A DNA stretch of 64,000 bases. Source: Solanum dulcamara (Eukaryota > Streptophyta > Magnoliopsida > Solanales > Solanaceae). Positions within the stretch are counted from its first letter, which is position 1. Every line of letters starts with the position of its first letter. Below the pieces are notes generated by a model, which was given only the letters and a program-made list of their open reading frames with translations, searched no databases and had not been told where the DNA came from. The translations under genes and the position numbers were made by a program. The stretch lies in contig NC_077239.1 of NCBI RefSeq assembly GCF_947179165.1, positions 620,001-684,000 of the forward strand. Reading direction: 5' to 3'. Positions 36,296 to 49,700 of the stretch are shown piece after piece.

Positions 36296-38329
36296 TTAAT
36301 TTTATCACTATGTAGATATACTGATAAAAAAATAATTATGAGCAATTATTGACTCATAGGAATTATATGTTGTATCATTTTCAGTAATAGACATATACTA
36401 CTGATTATTCACATGTTCTTGTTTTTTTGTTTTTTTTTGTTTCTTTTGTCTTTTTCCTGTCAGAGTCAGAGATTGAATTTTAAGTTTATGAGTTCTAAAT
36501 CTATGATTCTTTTTATTAACCAGATAATAAGGAGTGTCTATCTTTAATTAGTCTTACATGTATGACACAAAACCGTATGGATACAAATACCGAGTTAAAA
36601 ATCCAAAAAAATCCTGATAAAGAACATTTTTCCAGCAGTGAAATCATTAATTTAAGTAAAATATTCAAAATTTAATATTATGTATAAGAAATGATTTTTT
36701 GATCTATTTATACAATATACTTTTTTTTTGATGAAGGGTATTTAGTTGACCATCTTTTAGTCTACATACACCATTATGTTTCACCTTTATTATTTATATA
36801 TTATACTTCCATTTGTTATTTTTAGTTTAAGTGTTAGGCGGACAACTATTTAGATTATTTTCACTAAAAAATCTTAATAAAAAATGTTTTTAAAAAAAAG
36901 CTTTATACAGTATAAATATAAATTAATCAGAATTTCAAAGCCACCACCGAAATACATCATGAAAAATAAAAAAGAGCACATTATTATGGTATAAATAGGT
37001 TTTCTTGGGGCACCCACCATGATGTATAAACCTGTCCAAAAGATATGTATGACCACCAAAAAAAAAAGCTAATAATAGAGCAAAAATTGACAAAAAGGAC
37101 TCTCTTAGAAATTTTAATTTTATCCCTTCAAAAATGTCAGTGTCTGAGAAATGCAAACCAACCAATTCAATGCATGCTTCTATTTGTTTTCAGTAGCTTT
37201 CACTTGATTTTAAAAGCAAATGAATCCTATTGATCAAATATAACGTCTTTGACGAAGGGAAGACGGATGAAGACAAGTTAATTGACATGTTTCTAAGTTG
37301 ATGAGCTTTGTAGACAAGGCGCATAGGATATCTTTTATAAACTCCACATCAAAAATGAGAGAGAAAAATGAAGAATTTTATAAGTCATAAGTCAAGTTTA
37401 TATAGTATGTATGCTTTTGAAATTCTATGTGGCGTAACTCGAAAGACAATTCGAGTAGGTCTAGAACTCAAAGCGCACAATACATGTCATTCTTGACTTG
37501 GACTATGGTCTATGGCTATGATATTAAGCATGCTATAACATTTATCTGTGGTTACAAAAGTTATCTTGATTGTGATCTTAAATATTTCATAACATTTGTC
37601 TGGTTATAAAAATTTCTCATTAAAGATTAAAAAGTATAGAAAATTTAGAATTAAAATTGTTTCCAAATTTAAAAATATGGCACTCTCTTTAAAATGAACT
37701 AATTCTAATAAAAAGGACAAATACATAAACGCCCCTAAACTTTGGTTTGATAATTTCATTTTGACACATGAATCAAGGCTAGGAATACTTGTATTTTAGA
37801 AATATATACCTATTGGACACAAAATGTATAATTCTAAACAATATTCGATGAGTAAATATCACCAAACAATTTCATTCGTTAATCAATTACATCTAAAATT
37901 ATTACAATCAAGATAAACATAGTCAAAATTTAATGAATATTGTACCAAATATTGTAATAATTTAACCTTGATATTAAATTTTTTTGTTTTTGATATAGTA
38001 ATTCGATATCTACCATACTATGTCCACCCGCTGAATGCCTAAAAAACATTTTTTTTTGTCAAGATGGCCAACTCTATCAAGACTGTAAATGGGCTTTAGT
38101 TCCGGAAAAAGCCCATAGTTCAATACAAGACATTCTTTGGGCCTTCCATATTTGCGAACTTTTTACCAAGGCCGGCTCAACGGGCAAAGTGCACAAAATC
38201 ATAAATATTAGATTTTGGGACCACCGTTTAAGTTGTATTATAGTTACGAAAAATATTTAAATACACATTTTATTTTATCGTAATCTTTAAAAATTTCTCT
38301 ATCTTATAAAAAAAAATTAAAAATCTTCT
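36296..38329. other. AT-rich intergenic DNA
   Basis: No gene recognised. 37230-37620 is less repetitive but has only short frames. Confidence 0.5.
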
Positions 38330-38530
38330 TTCGGATACATCACTCACCTCTCGCTGATACATCCCTATCCCTCTCTGGGATACATCACTCCCATCTCGCT
38401 GATACATCCATATCCCTCTCTCGGATACATTCCTCCCCTCTCTGATACATCTCTCCCCTCTCTAATACATCTCTATCCCCTCTCCGATACATCTCTATCC
38501 TCTCGGATACTTCCCTCCCCTATGTATCCG
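38330..38530. repeat. GATACAT / CTCTCCC minisatellite-like block
   Basis: About ten gatacat words alternate with pyrimidine tracts (ccctctct, cccctctc). Spacing is 16-35 bp, mostly a mixture of a short and a long unit. It is strongly strand-asymmetric: the plus strand is C/T-rich. Confidence 0.8.
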
Positions 38531-39119
38531 GAAGTTCAATGAGTATCTTAAATTCATAAATTTTAAGTTTTTGTTTTATATAATTTGAAAAAAGTAGATC
38601 TTAACACTATGAGATTTATATAAATTACACTTATAGTTATTGTTATAATTTTAAGAATTTTTAAGAATTGAAATTTTATTTATGTGAACATATTATTCCA
38701 ACCATCACTAATATAGTGATGTATCAATGTCATGTCTACACTAGAGCACTGCAGTATCTTTTATATCTGTTTGGTCGTAATCAGGATCGAATATATATAT
38801 ATATACCTTGTCACAAGCGATGTCACGAGATAGTGTTACGGCCACAGTCCAAGCCCGTAACATATTATCTATTTTAGTTTAACAAATCTCATGAATTTAT
38901 ACTTGGGTTTTATCATTATTAAGCGTATCATGTGACCTTGTATTATATTTTATAAAGCTTTGATTAGAATTTGATTTTAAGTGTAATATATTCAGAAGCT
39001 TCTACATTCTCACAAGAGCAAAAAATATCTAAGGGATTGCAAAAATTGAATCCAAATGAATCATTACGTCCTCTCTTCTACGTGTTCTATAAATCTTAGA
39101 TTCGCCTCTTCATTCTAAG

Positions 39120-39215
39120 AAGTGTGATCTAGACATTTTATTATAATGCAAGTATTAGTGGTTGCTTCAACTATTTGTGACATATAGGTCACATGGAGGC
39201 TATCTACTCTCCATT
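39120..39215 (-). mobile_element. Degenerate tRNA-derived SINE fragment
   Basis: The plus-strand order gtgatctagacattttatta, taatgcaagtattagtggtt, then gtgacatataggtcacatgg matches the inverted SINE at 17849-18030. It lacks the ends. Confidence 0.6.
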
Positions 39216-41486
39216 TATTTTAATTTGTTTATCTTATATTTATTTTTAGTTTATTTAAAAAAGAATCTCTCTTTTCTTTTTTGATAATTAACATTTAGTT
39301 TAATTTTTCGCATGACATGTTAAAAATGATAAGATTAAAGGACATTTTAATATATTTTACATATATTAAATATTAAAACAACAAAATTCAAAAGTATACT
39401 TGTAATACCCTAACTTAGAATAAGAATCCCACATCGCTCATCCCCTTCGTCAGCTCTTTGATCGGGATACTATTACCTAGGTTCCTAAACTTGGAATGGA
39501 TGGCGGAGACAAAAATACAGTAAAGATGTTACTCAAATCTTAGCTTATATCCTAATAACACGTTTCAAAGACCCGAAGATCTATGCCCAGGACGGACAAT
39601 ATCACTAATGAGAGCGGGTTAACCCGTTATATTTCTTTTAACTTCATATCAAATTAAAATCATATAAACCAATTAAAAGGAATAAAATATTAAAATCTTA
39701 TTAAAAAAAATGTCAAAGGAGAAGGGACCCATGAAGACACAAAGTTAAAAAAAGGAGCTTCGAGCCAAGATATTAATGGACAGCATGTTCTATAGTCTTA
39801 TGTTGGGCTCAAAAAGTCTTCGTGTACTGCACCCCTATACAGTATTCTTTTTTTTGTTTACCTGTTTTTTTTCATTCGGTGTTTGAAGTTTGTAGAACTT
39901 CAATTAAATTTGAAAAATGCATTGTAGGATCTATTCAAAAATAACATTTCCAACAAAAAAAAATTTATATTCAAAATTAAAATTCAAGATTTTTAATTAA
40001 TAATAAAATAATTTTATCACTGTACTAAATCACCCTTTTTTGCTACGTTTATCCAATGTATTTGGTCAATAGCTCTACCTTCGAGGACGTTGAATTTTTT
40101 TTTTACCACATTCAATTAAGCATAGGAGTTCGTTAGGTGGTTAGAGATTTGTTATTTATGTTTTTACAATAAATGTTAAAATGATGACAATTGCCTCTAA
40201 TCACAAATAAAATAATGATGAAATAAAAGTTTCTTTGTTGATTCGATCTTTCCGAATTTTCTCTGTTATTTGAGGATTATTATTAGTATATTTTATGAAT
40301 ATAGAATGATTTAAACCACTTGCAATATATTTGTTTGTTTGGAACGTCAGACGATAGCTTTGATAAAAATATTATTTAATGTCTCGAGCTTTTTAAAAAT
40401 ATATCTAAAGAATTTATGTGATTTCCAAATTTCTATTGGAAAAAATATGCTATGAGCTAAGATTTAGAGTCTAAGAACCATAACAAAGAATACACTCACA
40501 TTGTAGCGTCTCGCAAAATTTTATTATTTAAACTTGTATTAATTATTTTGTATATTCATTATTATATTTTTATCTCATATAAAATAATATATTAATTTTA
40601 ATTTATACAAAATATTGAATTTCTTTTTGTTTCTTCAAAAAGTAGCTGTCATAATAGCTCCATGAGGCTACAACAGACTACTTCCTTACTATATTTATCA
40701 AAATACTTTGGGAGTCGTTTCTTTAGGAATAAGTATATCTCAAGATTAAATAGTTATTTGATCTTAAATTTTAATTTTTTATTATTTTATTTAAAATTTA
40801 TGAAATTGAAATTTAAGATAAAATTATGTTTAGTTATATTTTGGAGTTACAAAATAAATTTGAAGTATTTTTTCAAATTTGAAATCCAACTCCAAATGAA
40901 TAATTATCATGGTGAAATGACACCTAAATAATAATCTCCATCCTGTATGTGATAAATGATGGAGTACTAAAATTTTGATATAAGATTTTTATTGGTTTTT
41001 ATTTAATACAATAATCAATATATGCATAAATGTAATATCAAATTCTATATCGGGATTAATATTCTGGTCCAGTACTAATTTATGATACATTTTTTTAGTA
41101 TATCCTACAAAAAGGTATCTCTTTATAGTGAAAAATATTTTAACTTAAATTTTTAAATTTTGCTCAAATAATTATAGCTACATAATATCTTCGATTTGAA
41201 AATGATAAATAATTAGAAAATAAAGGGCCCAGTAATAGTTAAAGTTTTCTAGAAAGAAGTTTGGATACTTTATAATGTCTGATAGGAAAAGAATATACCT
41301 CTCCTCTCATGCTTGAAAATGGATATGTAATTATTTTATGCAAAGAAATGTTAGTCACAATTTATATTATTATATTACTTATAAAAGAGAATTACATGTA
41401 CATTTTATTGAAATGTGAGATTTGTTATTTTCAAAATAAGACAGTTTAATGTGAGTTGATAATGTAAAATTTTTTACATTGCAATC

Positions 41487-41677
41487 AGTGTCGGAGTCAC
41501 CTTGTGGTTAGGGAGTTTATTCGTACCTTATTCGTCAGAAAATTATACTATTTATATATGGTTAAAATAATTTTATATATAGAGAGAGAGTAAATGTCGA
41601 ACCCCTTCGACTAGTTCATATGCCTACTTCAAATTTTAAATATTCTTAATCAAAATCCTAAATCCGCAATTAATTAC
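41487..41677 (-). mobile_element. Short dispersed repeat with ggcggagcc-type ends, minus strand
   Basis: The plus strand starts agtgtcggagtcaccttgtg, contains tcagaaaattatactattta and tcgaaccccttcgactagtt, and ends near cctaaatccgc. It is the inverse of the copy at 30372-30558. Confidence 0.65.
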
Positions 41678-44446
41678 AATGTACATAACTTAAATCTCGA
41701 GCCTAATTTAAGTCATATACACCATTAATATTAAAAAAATAAACCGAACTACTAATATATTTATATTTACTTCTTGTAGATGGTAACTCTTATTTTCAAG
41801 ATTATAGAAGAATTAAGAATACTATGTATACAAATGAAATGGATGCACCAATCATACATAATACAAGTGAATATAAGATGTATTCACCCCATTATTATAA
41901 CAAAATAAACATCAATTTTCATGTAATTGAATAATTCTAGATTAATTTAATTAATATTTTTAAATATTTAGTATATTCACTTTTCTTGATTCCTCTTCAT
42001 TTCTCCAAATTTTAGTTGGATATATGATCCATTCTTCATGTTAGTATCACTGATTTGGATTTAATTAATCTAAAATTGGATCTTATAACTTATAATTACC
42101 TTTCCTTAATGTCCTAACGTCTTCTATGGCGGATGTAATTTATTTTTATTTTTTTCAAATTGAGGTAGAGCCGAGAAATAAAATTTATGAGTTCAGACTT
42201 CAGACTAGTCATTTAGAGTTATCAAATTTTAAATTAATAATTTATAGATATTAATTATTTTTAAAAAAAAATATATAATTTGAATCAAAATTACTTATTT
42301 TTGCAAACACTCTCTCTATATAAACTTAGCTCAACCCTAACCAAAGATTCGATCGAACCCTACATTGTTCAAAACTATATTACAAAAGTGCAAGGAGTTT
42401 GGTGCTAAAGAAAACTAATTTAAATTTATGGTGTTTAAATTCTGAATTCGATTAAAATATTATAAAAAAAACAAATGGAAAGTTAAAAAGGGGAGGTTAA
42501 TATATAAAAAAAATGTCAGGCGTGGAGGTTAGTAATTTTAAAAATAATTACTGTTAGTGCTAGGGTGTTAGCCATAATTTGTTAACAATCAATTTGTTTC
42601 TTGGGAGAATAAGGACCCTATAACGTTATATATTTTTTTTAAAGAAAGGCACAAACTTATTGCATAATTTGTCTTTTAAATAGTTGATTTTTGATTTTTA
42701 TTCATAAAAATCAAATTTATGTCTAACGACATACGTTTTTTAAAAGCACAAATTTAAATTGTAAAATATTTTAATATAAAAATATAAATTTATAATTTGC
42801 AAAAAAATTATTTATCACAAGAGAAATAAAAATTAAAGACCAGTCCAAAAATGACGTAAAAAGTGCAAATACCCAAAAGGTATGGAGCCAAAAATTAGGG
42901 AAACTTTTCAGTTTTAACCAAAGAATTGAGTAAATTACGGTCCTAAAGGCTGAAAAAGAAGGTTCTTTTTTGTGAAGTGTTCAAAGTCATTTTTGTAAAT
43001 TACCCTATGAATCTCGAGACAAAGATATAGCACATACTACCTATTTTTCAAAGAAATTATAACTAATGAAACTTAAAAATGAATGTTTTTGAACTTTTGA
43101 TCCTTGTTTACTTAACGACAAATTTTTAAAGTCAAAATTCAAAACTTGTAAACTTGAAGTTTTATTATGATGTAAGCGAGGTCAAAAATTTAAAATTATC
43201 GACCTCCTTCGTTATTTTTGTAAATCAATCGATAGTCTGAAAATGAAAAATTAAAAATCACACATTTTAAAAATTATTCTGGTAAGTGGTCTTTATCTTT
43301 CCGCCATACTTTTAAAAAAAGGTGTCATTATCATAAATTTTATGAATAATATCATAGAATTTTATAAAATTTGAAATTCTATAATATTAATATTTTTATT
43401 TTTAATTATAAAAGCTAAAAATGGGCTACTATGTGGAATTTTACCCTTCCATGATACCAGAAAGTTGCTGTACATAACTGTCTCCTATCCCTAGAGAGAC
43501 AGTGACAAGTAAAATTATTATTATAACAATAATAATGTTAAAGACATAGGTCAGTTATACATGGCCCTCAAATTAGGACTTTGAGTTGTCCACTATAAAG
43601 ACTTTTTAGTTCCCCCATTATCCAAACCAGTTTTATTGACAATAAAGTATGAAAATTTCATGTAAAAGAAGGTTGAGACTACACTTTTTCATCCTTTTAT
43701 GTTCTACTCTTTTTATTGGATTGGGTTAATGAAGGGAGGGGGGGGGGGGGGGAGGGTAGGTTTATTTGGGTTGGTGAATAAGTAATACTTTTAATGATGT
43801 GAGGTGATTTCAAGAAAATCGTGTGTTTAATTCAAAACAGATAATATTACATCATGTTAAGAGTATATTTGACCTAAACTAGTCTAATAACTGATATCGA
43901 GTTGTTAGTTTAAAAGAGATAAGTCTATTAATGAAAGAATGTTGGTGTGGATACAGTTTACTGTTATTACCCATATACAAACCGATTTATTACCATTACT
44001 TGTAGCGTGGAGACCCACACACGTAATAGAAGCATGTGAATTGCCAGCTTTGATTGTTATAAAACTCGAATAATATGAGTAATACACAATTAATCTGTAG
44101 ATAGACTATGAGATTATGAGCTATGAAGAACTAACTTGATTTGGCCATGTGGAACTTAGTTTAACGAGGAATTTCTTGAATGTGCTTACAAAATCTCCAA
44201 TAAGAAGTTGATAAAAATAATAAACCTGTAGTAATATTCTTAATCGTGTAACGTCATTTAGGAAGAATCTTAGAAGCTTGATTTAGACCAGTCAATATTA
44301 ATTATGTTAAACGTATCTATAAATTGGATTAGACAAACAAAAGAAAGGAATTGGAGTACGTAGCTATTAGTTCTAAGATTTCTCTCAAGTAATTCTAAAG
44401 TTTTTGAAAAAAGTTTAGAGCTTGTTAATTAACCCCAACATAAATC

Positions 44447-44830
44447 ACCGTTGTTTGGTAGGGTATATAAAAATAATGTTAAATAAAGTGTATTAGTAAT
44501 ATTTGTATTAATTCTTATGTATTGTTTGGTTTGGTGTATTAAAAATAACATACATTGCATATATTTTTTTAAAAAAATATATTTATTTACAAAAATAACC
44601 TCTACAAATATAGTGAACAAAAATGTAAAAATATTTTAAGAGACAATTATGTCTTTAACCATGCTAATGCATGCATTAAATCACCTTGCATTACTAATAT
44701 CATGAATTTTCTTGTTTTAACAATACACAATGGAGTGTACATTAATTACACATATGTTGAAAAAATATGCAAATACGCCAAATTATTGGATGCATCATTT
44801 CTTCTAATACACTCTACCAAACGACCCCTA
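44447..44830. mobile_element. MITE with gtttggtagagtgtat-type ends
   Basis: The left end ccgttgtttggtagggtata and right end tacactctaccaaacgaccc are inverted repeats over about 20 bp with few mismatches. The ~380-bp interior is AT-rich and non-coding. No clear target duplication was found. Confidence 0.7.
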
Positions 44831-45260
44831 AAGAAGGTAATATAGATTGATCGAGTATTGTGACACAAACATGATAGGTAATATAAATTGATGCTCAAAG
44901 CATCACGCGTTCATGTAGAGTTCGGAAAAAGGATAAAAAGTAGCAAAATGTAGACAACTTATCTATCATGACACAAATAGATACGACATTTGAACATGTG
45001 ACATATAAAGAGCCCGTTTGGATGGACTTTAAGTTGGTTTTGACCAACTTAAAACCCCTTTTTAGCTTTTGAACGTGTTTGCTTAATGCTAACTTTAAGC
45101 CATAAAGTTTTTAAAGTTAGTCAAAAATGAAATGTTAGGATTTCTAACTTTTTTTAAGTGTTTAAAGCCATTTTGTTTGACCATAGAAATTATTTTTATA
45201 TCCCTTATATTTTAACTAAATTTTCAAATTACCCTTTTTATTCTTTTAACCCTAAAATTC

Positions 45261-46291
45261 TACTGCAATATAATATATTTGGTAGTTATTTGATAATATT
45301 TGATAGCATATTTGTAAGAAAATAATTAGTTTCCTTATTTCAATATTGCATCACATAAATATTCTTTCTTGGGGGAATGAATGAAAGACAGTCAAGCAGT
45401 CAAGATTGTATAGTTCTTTTCATGGTATCAGAGCCTCTACGATCTTGGTAGTGAATCAAAGAGCTTCCGTTGTTGGCGGACGGCTATTACCCGTATATGT
45501 TGCTCGTCTGGCCCATGGTTATGTTAACAAAAGTAGGATCAATGTTATATGTATGAATCTCATATGCAAGGGAAGAAAATTCAGTTAGACAGGTCACTGT
45601 GCGTCAATTTTCGGTGACTTTCTAGGGTTGTTTTGTGTCAACCCTATATCCCTTAGTGTTTGTGCAGCACCGTGCCATCTTTCCGGTGACTACTTTCTTA
45701 TATCTAATTTACATAGCACCGTGCATCTTTCCGGTGACTACTTTCTCATATCCAATTTGCGTAGCACCGTGCCATCTTTTCGGTGACTATTTTTTTATTT
45801 CAGTAGGATCGTGCCATCAAACCGATCCTATCCATATAATTTCTATTTTCTAGTAAGGTCATCCCATCAAAGTTTTTTTTTCATCGTAAATTTTCATGGC
45901 TGGTGAAGACGTACCTCCTCCACCACCATCCAAAATTGAGTCTAATTCTCCTTATTTTCTCGGCCCTCAAGACCGATCCGGGGACTGTGCGACAATTTTA
46001 ATGAATCGAAAATCGACATACAATCAAAGCTCTCGGCAAAACTCAGTTTGACTTCTTGATTTCCAAGTTGGGCCTTTTTGATTCACATGCTCCAACTTGA
46101 GGGAGGTATTGCAGTATAATATATTTGATAGTTATTTGATAATATTTGGTAGCATATTTATAAGGAAATAATTAGTTTTTCTTAATATTTGATAGCATAT
46201 TTGTAAGGAAATAATTAGTTTTCTTATATATTCTCTATTGGGGGATTGAATGAAAGGCAGTTAAGCAGTCAAGATTGTATAGTTCTTTTCA
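45261..46291 (+). mobile_element. Non-autonomous copia-type mini LTR element (TRIM-like)
   Basis: The two LTRs are 45261-45422 and 46107-46291. Both begin ta(c/t)tgca(a/g)tataatat and end gattgtatagttcttttca. Directly after the left LTR lies tggtatcagagc (45423-45434), the initiator-Met-tRNA primer site of many Ty1-copia elements. A purine tract, gagggagg, lies before the right LTR. The 5-bp aattc flanks both sides (45256-45260, 46292-46296). The ~685-bp interior has only a gag-like start (45896 onward: MAGEDVPPPPPSK, SPYFLGPQDRSGD) that soon breaks, so pol is absent. The right LTR carries an extra duplicated ~40-bp segment. Confidence 0.9.
45655..45830 (+). repeat. ~49-bp tandem repeat in the copia leader
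   Basis: The phrase gcaccgtgccatctttccgg plus tgactactttct recurs about 3.5 times between the primer site and the gag-like start. The spacers are close variants of atatccaatttgcgta. Confidence 0.85.
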
Positions 46292-46759
46292 AATTCAAAC
46301 ACTTATTTTCAACATAATCACTTTTATCCAAACACTCAATTATTTATTTATAAAAATAACTTTCAGCACTTTAAAGTTCTAAAAACACTTCATAAATAAA
46401 AATTATTTTTTTTAAGCCCATCCAAACGAGCTCAAATACAAGTATAATCAAAACAATTTATCCTGATTTTACTGCTCTAAATGGTAACACAAAAAGAACT
46501 TTACCGTTAATCGAAAAAGAAAGAAAACCTTCAAAATTCAATAGACTCTGTTACTTTTCCACTATTAAATCATGAGTGAATCCAGGTGAGAGATTCTCTT
46601 AAACAATGTACTATAAATCATGTCAGAAAGTAGAAAATACTCTACAATACACACTCCATTTTCTCACTAAAACACACTTCAAACTTCAAATTTCTCCATA
46701 ATGCAGCTAACTCACTAACCCCCCAAAACTCAAAAATACAGTTTATTATTGTAGAAAAT

Positions 46760-49700
46760 ATGTTTCAAAGTAGCTGCATTGTGGTTTTCTTGATTTTAAC
46801 TTCATTTTTTCCTTTTGGTTTTGGGAATTTCTTGAATCTCACTCTTCCTGGTCAGCATCCTGATCCTGAAGCTGTTGCTCTTGAAGTTAACAGGTAACAT
46901 GTTCTTGTTTTGTGTCTTTCTATGTTGTATATTTGCTACATGTTATGTTTTCCACAATGTAGGACTCCCCATTCTTGAATCAGAGGTGGGCGTGGGGTTG
47001 GTGGTGTGGGGGGTGGTAGGGATGAAGGCTATGGGGTGAGGGGTTGAAGCAGTGGCCGTGCCAAGATTTTCAATAAAAGAGTTTTAAAATCTGAAAGAGT
47101 ACACACACGAAATTTTTGACATCTACTATTTATACATAAAAAAATATTTTAATCATATAAAAATAGTATAATTTTTCGTCGAAGTACCAAATCCCCTAGC
47201 CACAATGTGGCTCTGTCCTTGGGTGAAGGTGATGGTAAGGACACAATTAATGAACGTGGAATGACGCTTATGGAAAGTCATTTAACACAATTTTTAGTAA
47301 CTTTTGTTTCTTCCATATGAAGCGTGACAACCGGCATGATAATACGATATGATGACAATGTTGCAGTTATTATTGTTCAAGAAGTAAGGTTCCCTTTTAA
47401 TGAGTTTTATGTAGTGCAAATTTGATTTAATTGAGGATTCAATGTGGATATCCAACAACGGGACCAAAAACTAAAAAAAAAGAAGAAGAAAAACCTTTAG
47501 GTTAATATATAACCTCCCCCCCCCCCCGCCCCCGCCGTTTATGTCTTTCTCTGTTGTTTGCTTGCTCCTCTGTTCTTTACATGTTCTGTTTTCCACAATG
47601 TAGGACTCCCCATTCTTGAACTTTAGTTAATTCAACCACTGGTTGCGGTAGGATGGATATGAGCTCTCGAATTTTGAGTACATAATGTTTTTTTATAAGG
47701 AGTGTTTTCCGTCTTTAATGAGTCTTAGGCAGTAAAAAGGTAAATTAATCGAGACTTTAGTGCGAGTACTAGACACCAAGTGAAAAATTAAAAGAATAGG
47801 TTACTAGTCCACATTTTGTTCTTTTTCATTTTTTTTCCTAGAGTAAAGTGTTAGAAACATTTTACCCTCAACATTCAAGAACCTTTTGTAAATAATGAAC
47901 AAATTTTTCTTTAATTAGTTGGAGTTTGATTTCTTTTAAGAAAGGAGTTTCTTTTCTTTTAATTCTTTATAGTATTTTATTGTGGATTTTCTTGTTTCTT
48001 ATTGGCTTTATGAGCTTTAATTAACTTTTTAAAGTGTTCTTGATGTTGGTAAATATGGATATTTATTGCTTGCTTATTTTTCTCTTTTATTTTTTATTTT
48101 TTATTTTTATAACTTTCTCCTTTTATGAATATCTACTTGTAGGCCCTCAAATCACTCTAGTTTTGGATTATTATTTTTCAACCGTAGATAGAAATCCTTA
48201 TAGCTTTCCTCTTTTTGTTTAGTGACTTATTTAAATGTTTCATAACTCTTTACCATGTTTGTGCAAACATATTTAATGCTAGAGGGAAACAATTTCTTCA
48301 TTTACACCATTGTCCATAAAAAAATCTTTTTTTTTAATAAGGTGCAATCCCATATTCTTACTCAATTTTTTTTTGTTGGAATTTAACTTATATACACTCA
48401 CATCATAAGAAAAAACAAGTACATTGTTAGCGTAACTTCTTGTGTCATTTATATTTTCAATATGTAAAAAGTCAAAACTCCTTTCGTCCCTATGGCTTTG
48501 GTCTAGTGACAATAGTGGAGGCACACGACGTGTGAGTTCAACGCACGTCATGAGTTCACCTTTGTACACACTAAATCATAGAGAACAAACTTAGTATTCA
48601 ACGAATTTCAAATCGTGCATCATTGACTGTCGTGATTTCACGTTTATAGACAAGAAGTTATAGTAACATAACTCTTTACATTAATGTGTTGCAGGAAGGT
48701 TAATGCATCACTCTCAATTTTCCAATCAAGAAGAAAAATGTTGTCCTACACAAGCAGTGACCAATCCTCTTGCCAAACCGGCAACCCCATCGATGATTGT
48801 TGGCGATGTGACCGTAGTTGGCAATTAAATCGCCAAAGACTAGCCGATTGCGCCATTGGTTTCGGGCAATATGCCCTCGGTGGCAAAGGCGGTCGTTATT
48901 ATGTGGTCACCTCTTCCTCGGACCCTGACCCCGTGAACCCGCCACCTGGCACTCTCCGATACGGAGTCATTCAGGAGGAACCGTTATGGATCGTGTTCTC
49001 GGCTAATATGGAGATTAAACTCTCGGAAGAGTTAATTTTCAACTCGCACAAAACCCTAGACGGGCGCGGAGTCAACGTGCACATCACGGGTGGGGGTTGC
49101 ATAACGTTACAATATATCTCCAACGTTATCATACACAACATACACGTACATCATTGTTACCAATCGGGCGATACGAACGTACGTTCAAGCCCGTCACATT
49201 TCGGATATCGAGGGAAGTCGGACGGGGACGGGATCTCGATATTCGGGTCCCGAGACATATGGATAGACCATTGCTCATTGTCCAATTGTAAAGATGGATT
49301 GATTGATGTAGTTATGGGTTCAACGGGGATAACAATATCAAATAATCATTTTTCACATCATAATGAGGTAATGTTATTGGGACATAGTGATGATTATTTG
49401 CCGGACTCAGGTATGCAAGTTACAATATCATTTAATCATTTTGGGAAGAAATTAATTCAAAGAATGCCAAGGTGTAGAAGAGGATATATTCATGTTGTGA
49501 ATAATGATTTTACAAGATGGGAAATGTATGCAATTGGTGGAAGTGGAAATCCTACTATCAACAGTCAAGGAAATAGATATATTGCACCCTTTGACCCTTT
49601 TGCTAAAGAGGTACACTTTTTTTTAACCTAAATTGTTTATTTTCTCTAGTCGGTATATACTGATTATACATAGTTATATACATATTATACGTAAATTGTG

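Larger units (their letters stand above)
38531..44445. other. Long AT-rich intergenic region with scattered repeats
   Basis: No gene recognised. It contains a degenerate SINE (39120-39215), an unassigned repeat-like block with cccacatcgctcatcccctt and ccgaagatctatgcccagga (39400-39635), a ggcggagcc-type repeat (41487-41677) and a G15 run (43738-43752). Confidence 0.5.
45010..46433. mobile_element. MITE with gcccgtttggatgg ends, split by a copia insertion
   Basis: The left end gagcccgtttggatggactt (45010-45029) and right end aagcccatccaaacgagctc (46414-46433) are near-perfect inverted repeats. Removing the LTR element (45261-46296) leaves a continuous MITE of about 390 bp. The join falls within a T/A-rich interior. 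This dates the MITE as older than the LTR element. Confidence 0.85.

Noticed and set aside
43738..43752. G15 run as a functional element
   Set aside because: A lone homopolymer with no associated structure; also prone to assembly error.
45406..45588. 60-codon plus frame
   Set aside because: It crosses the LTR end and primer site of the copia mini-element; not a protein start.
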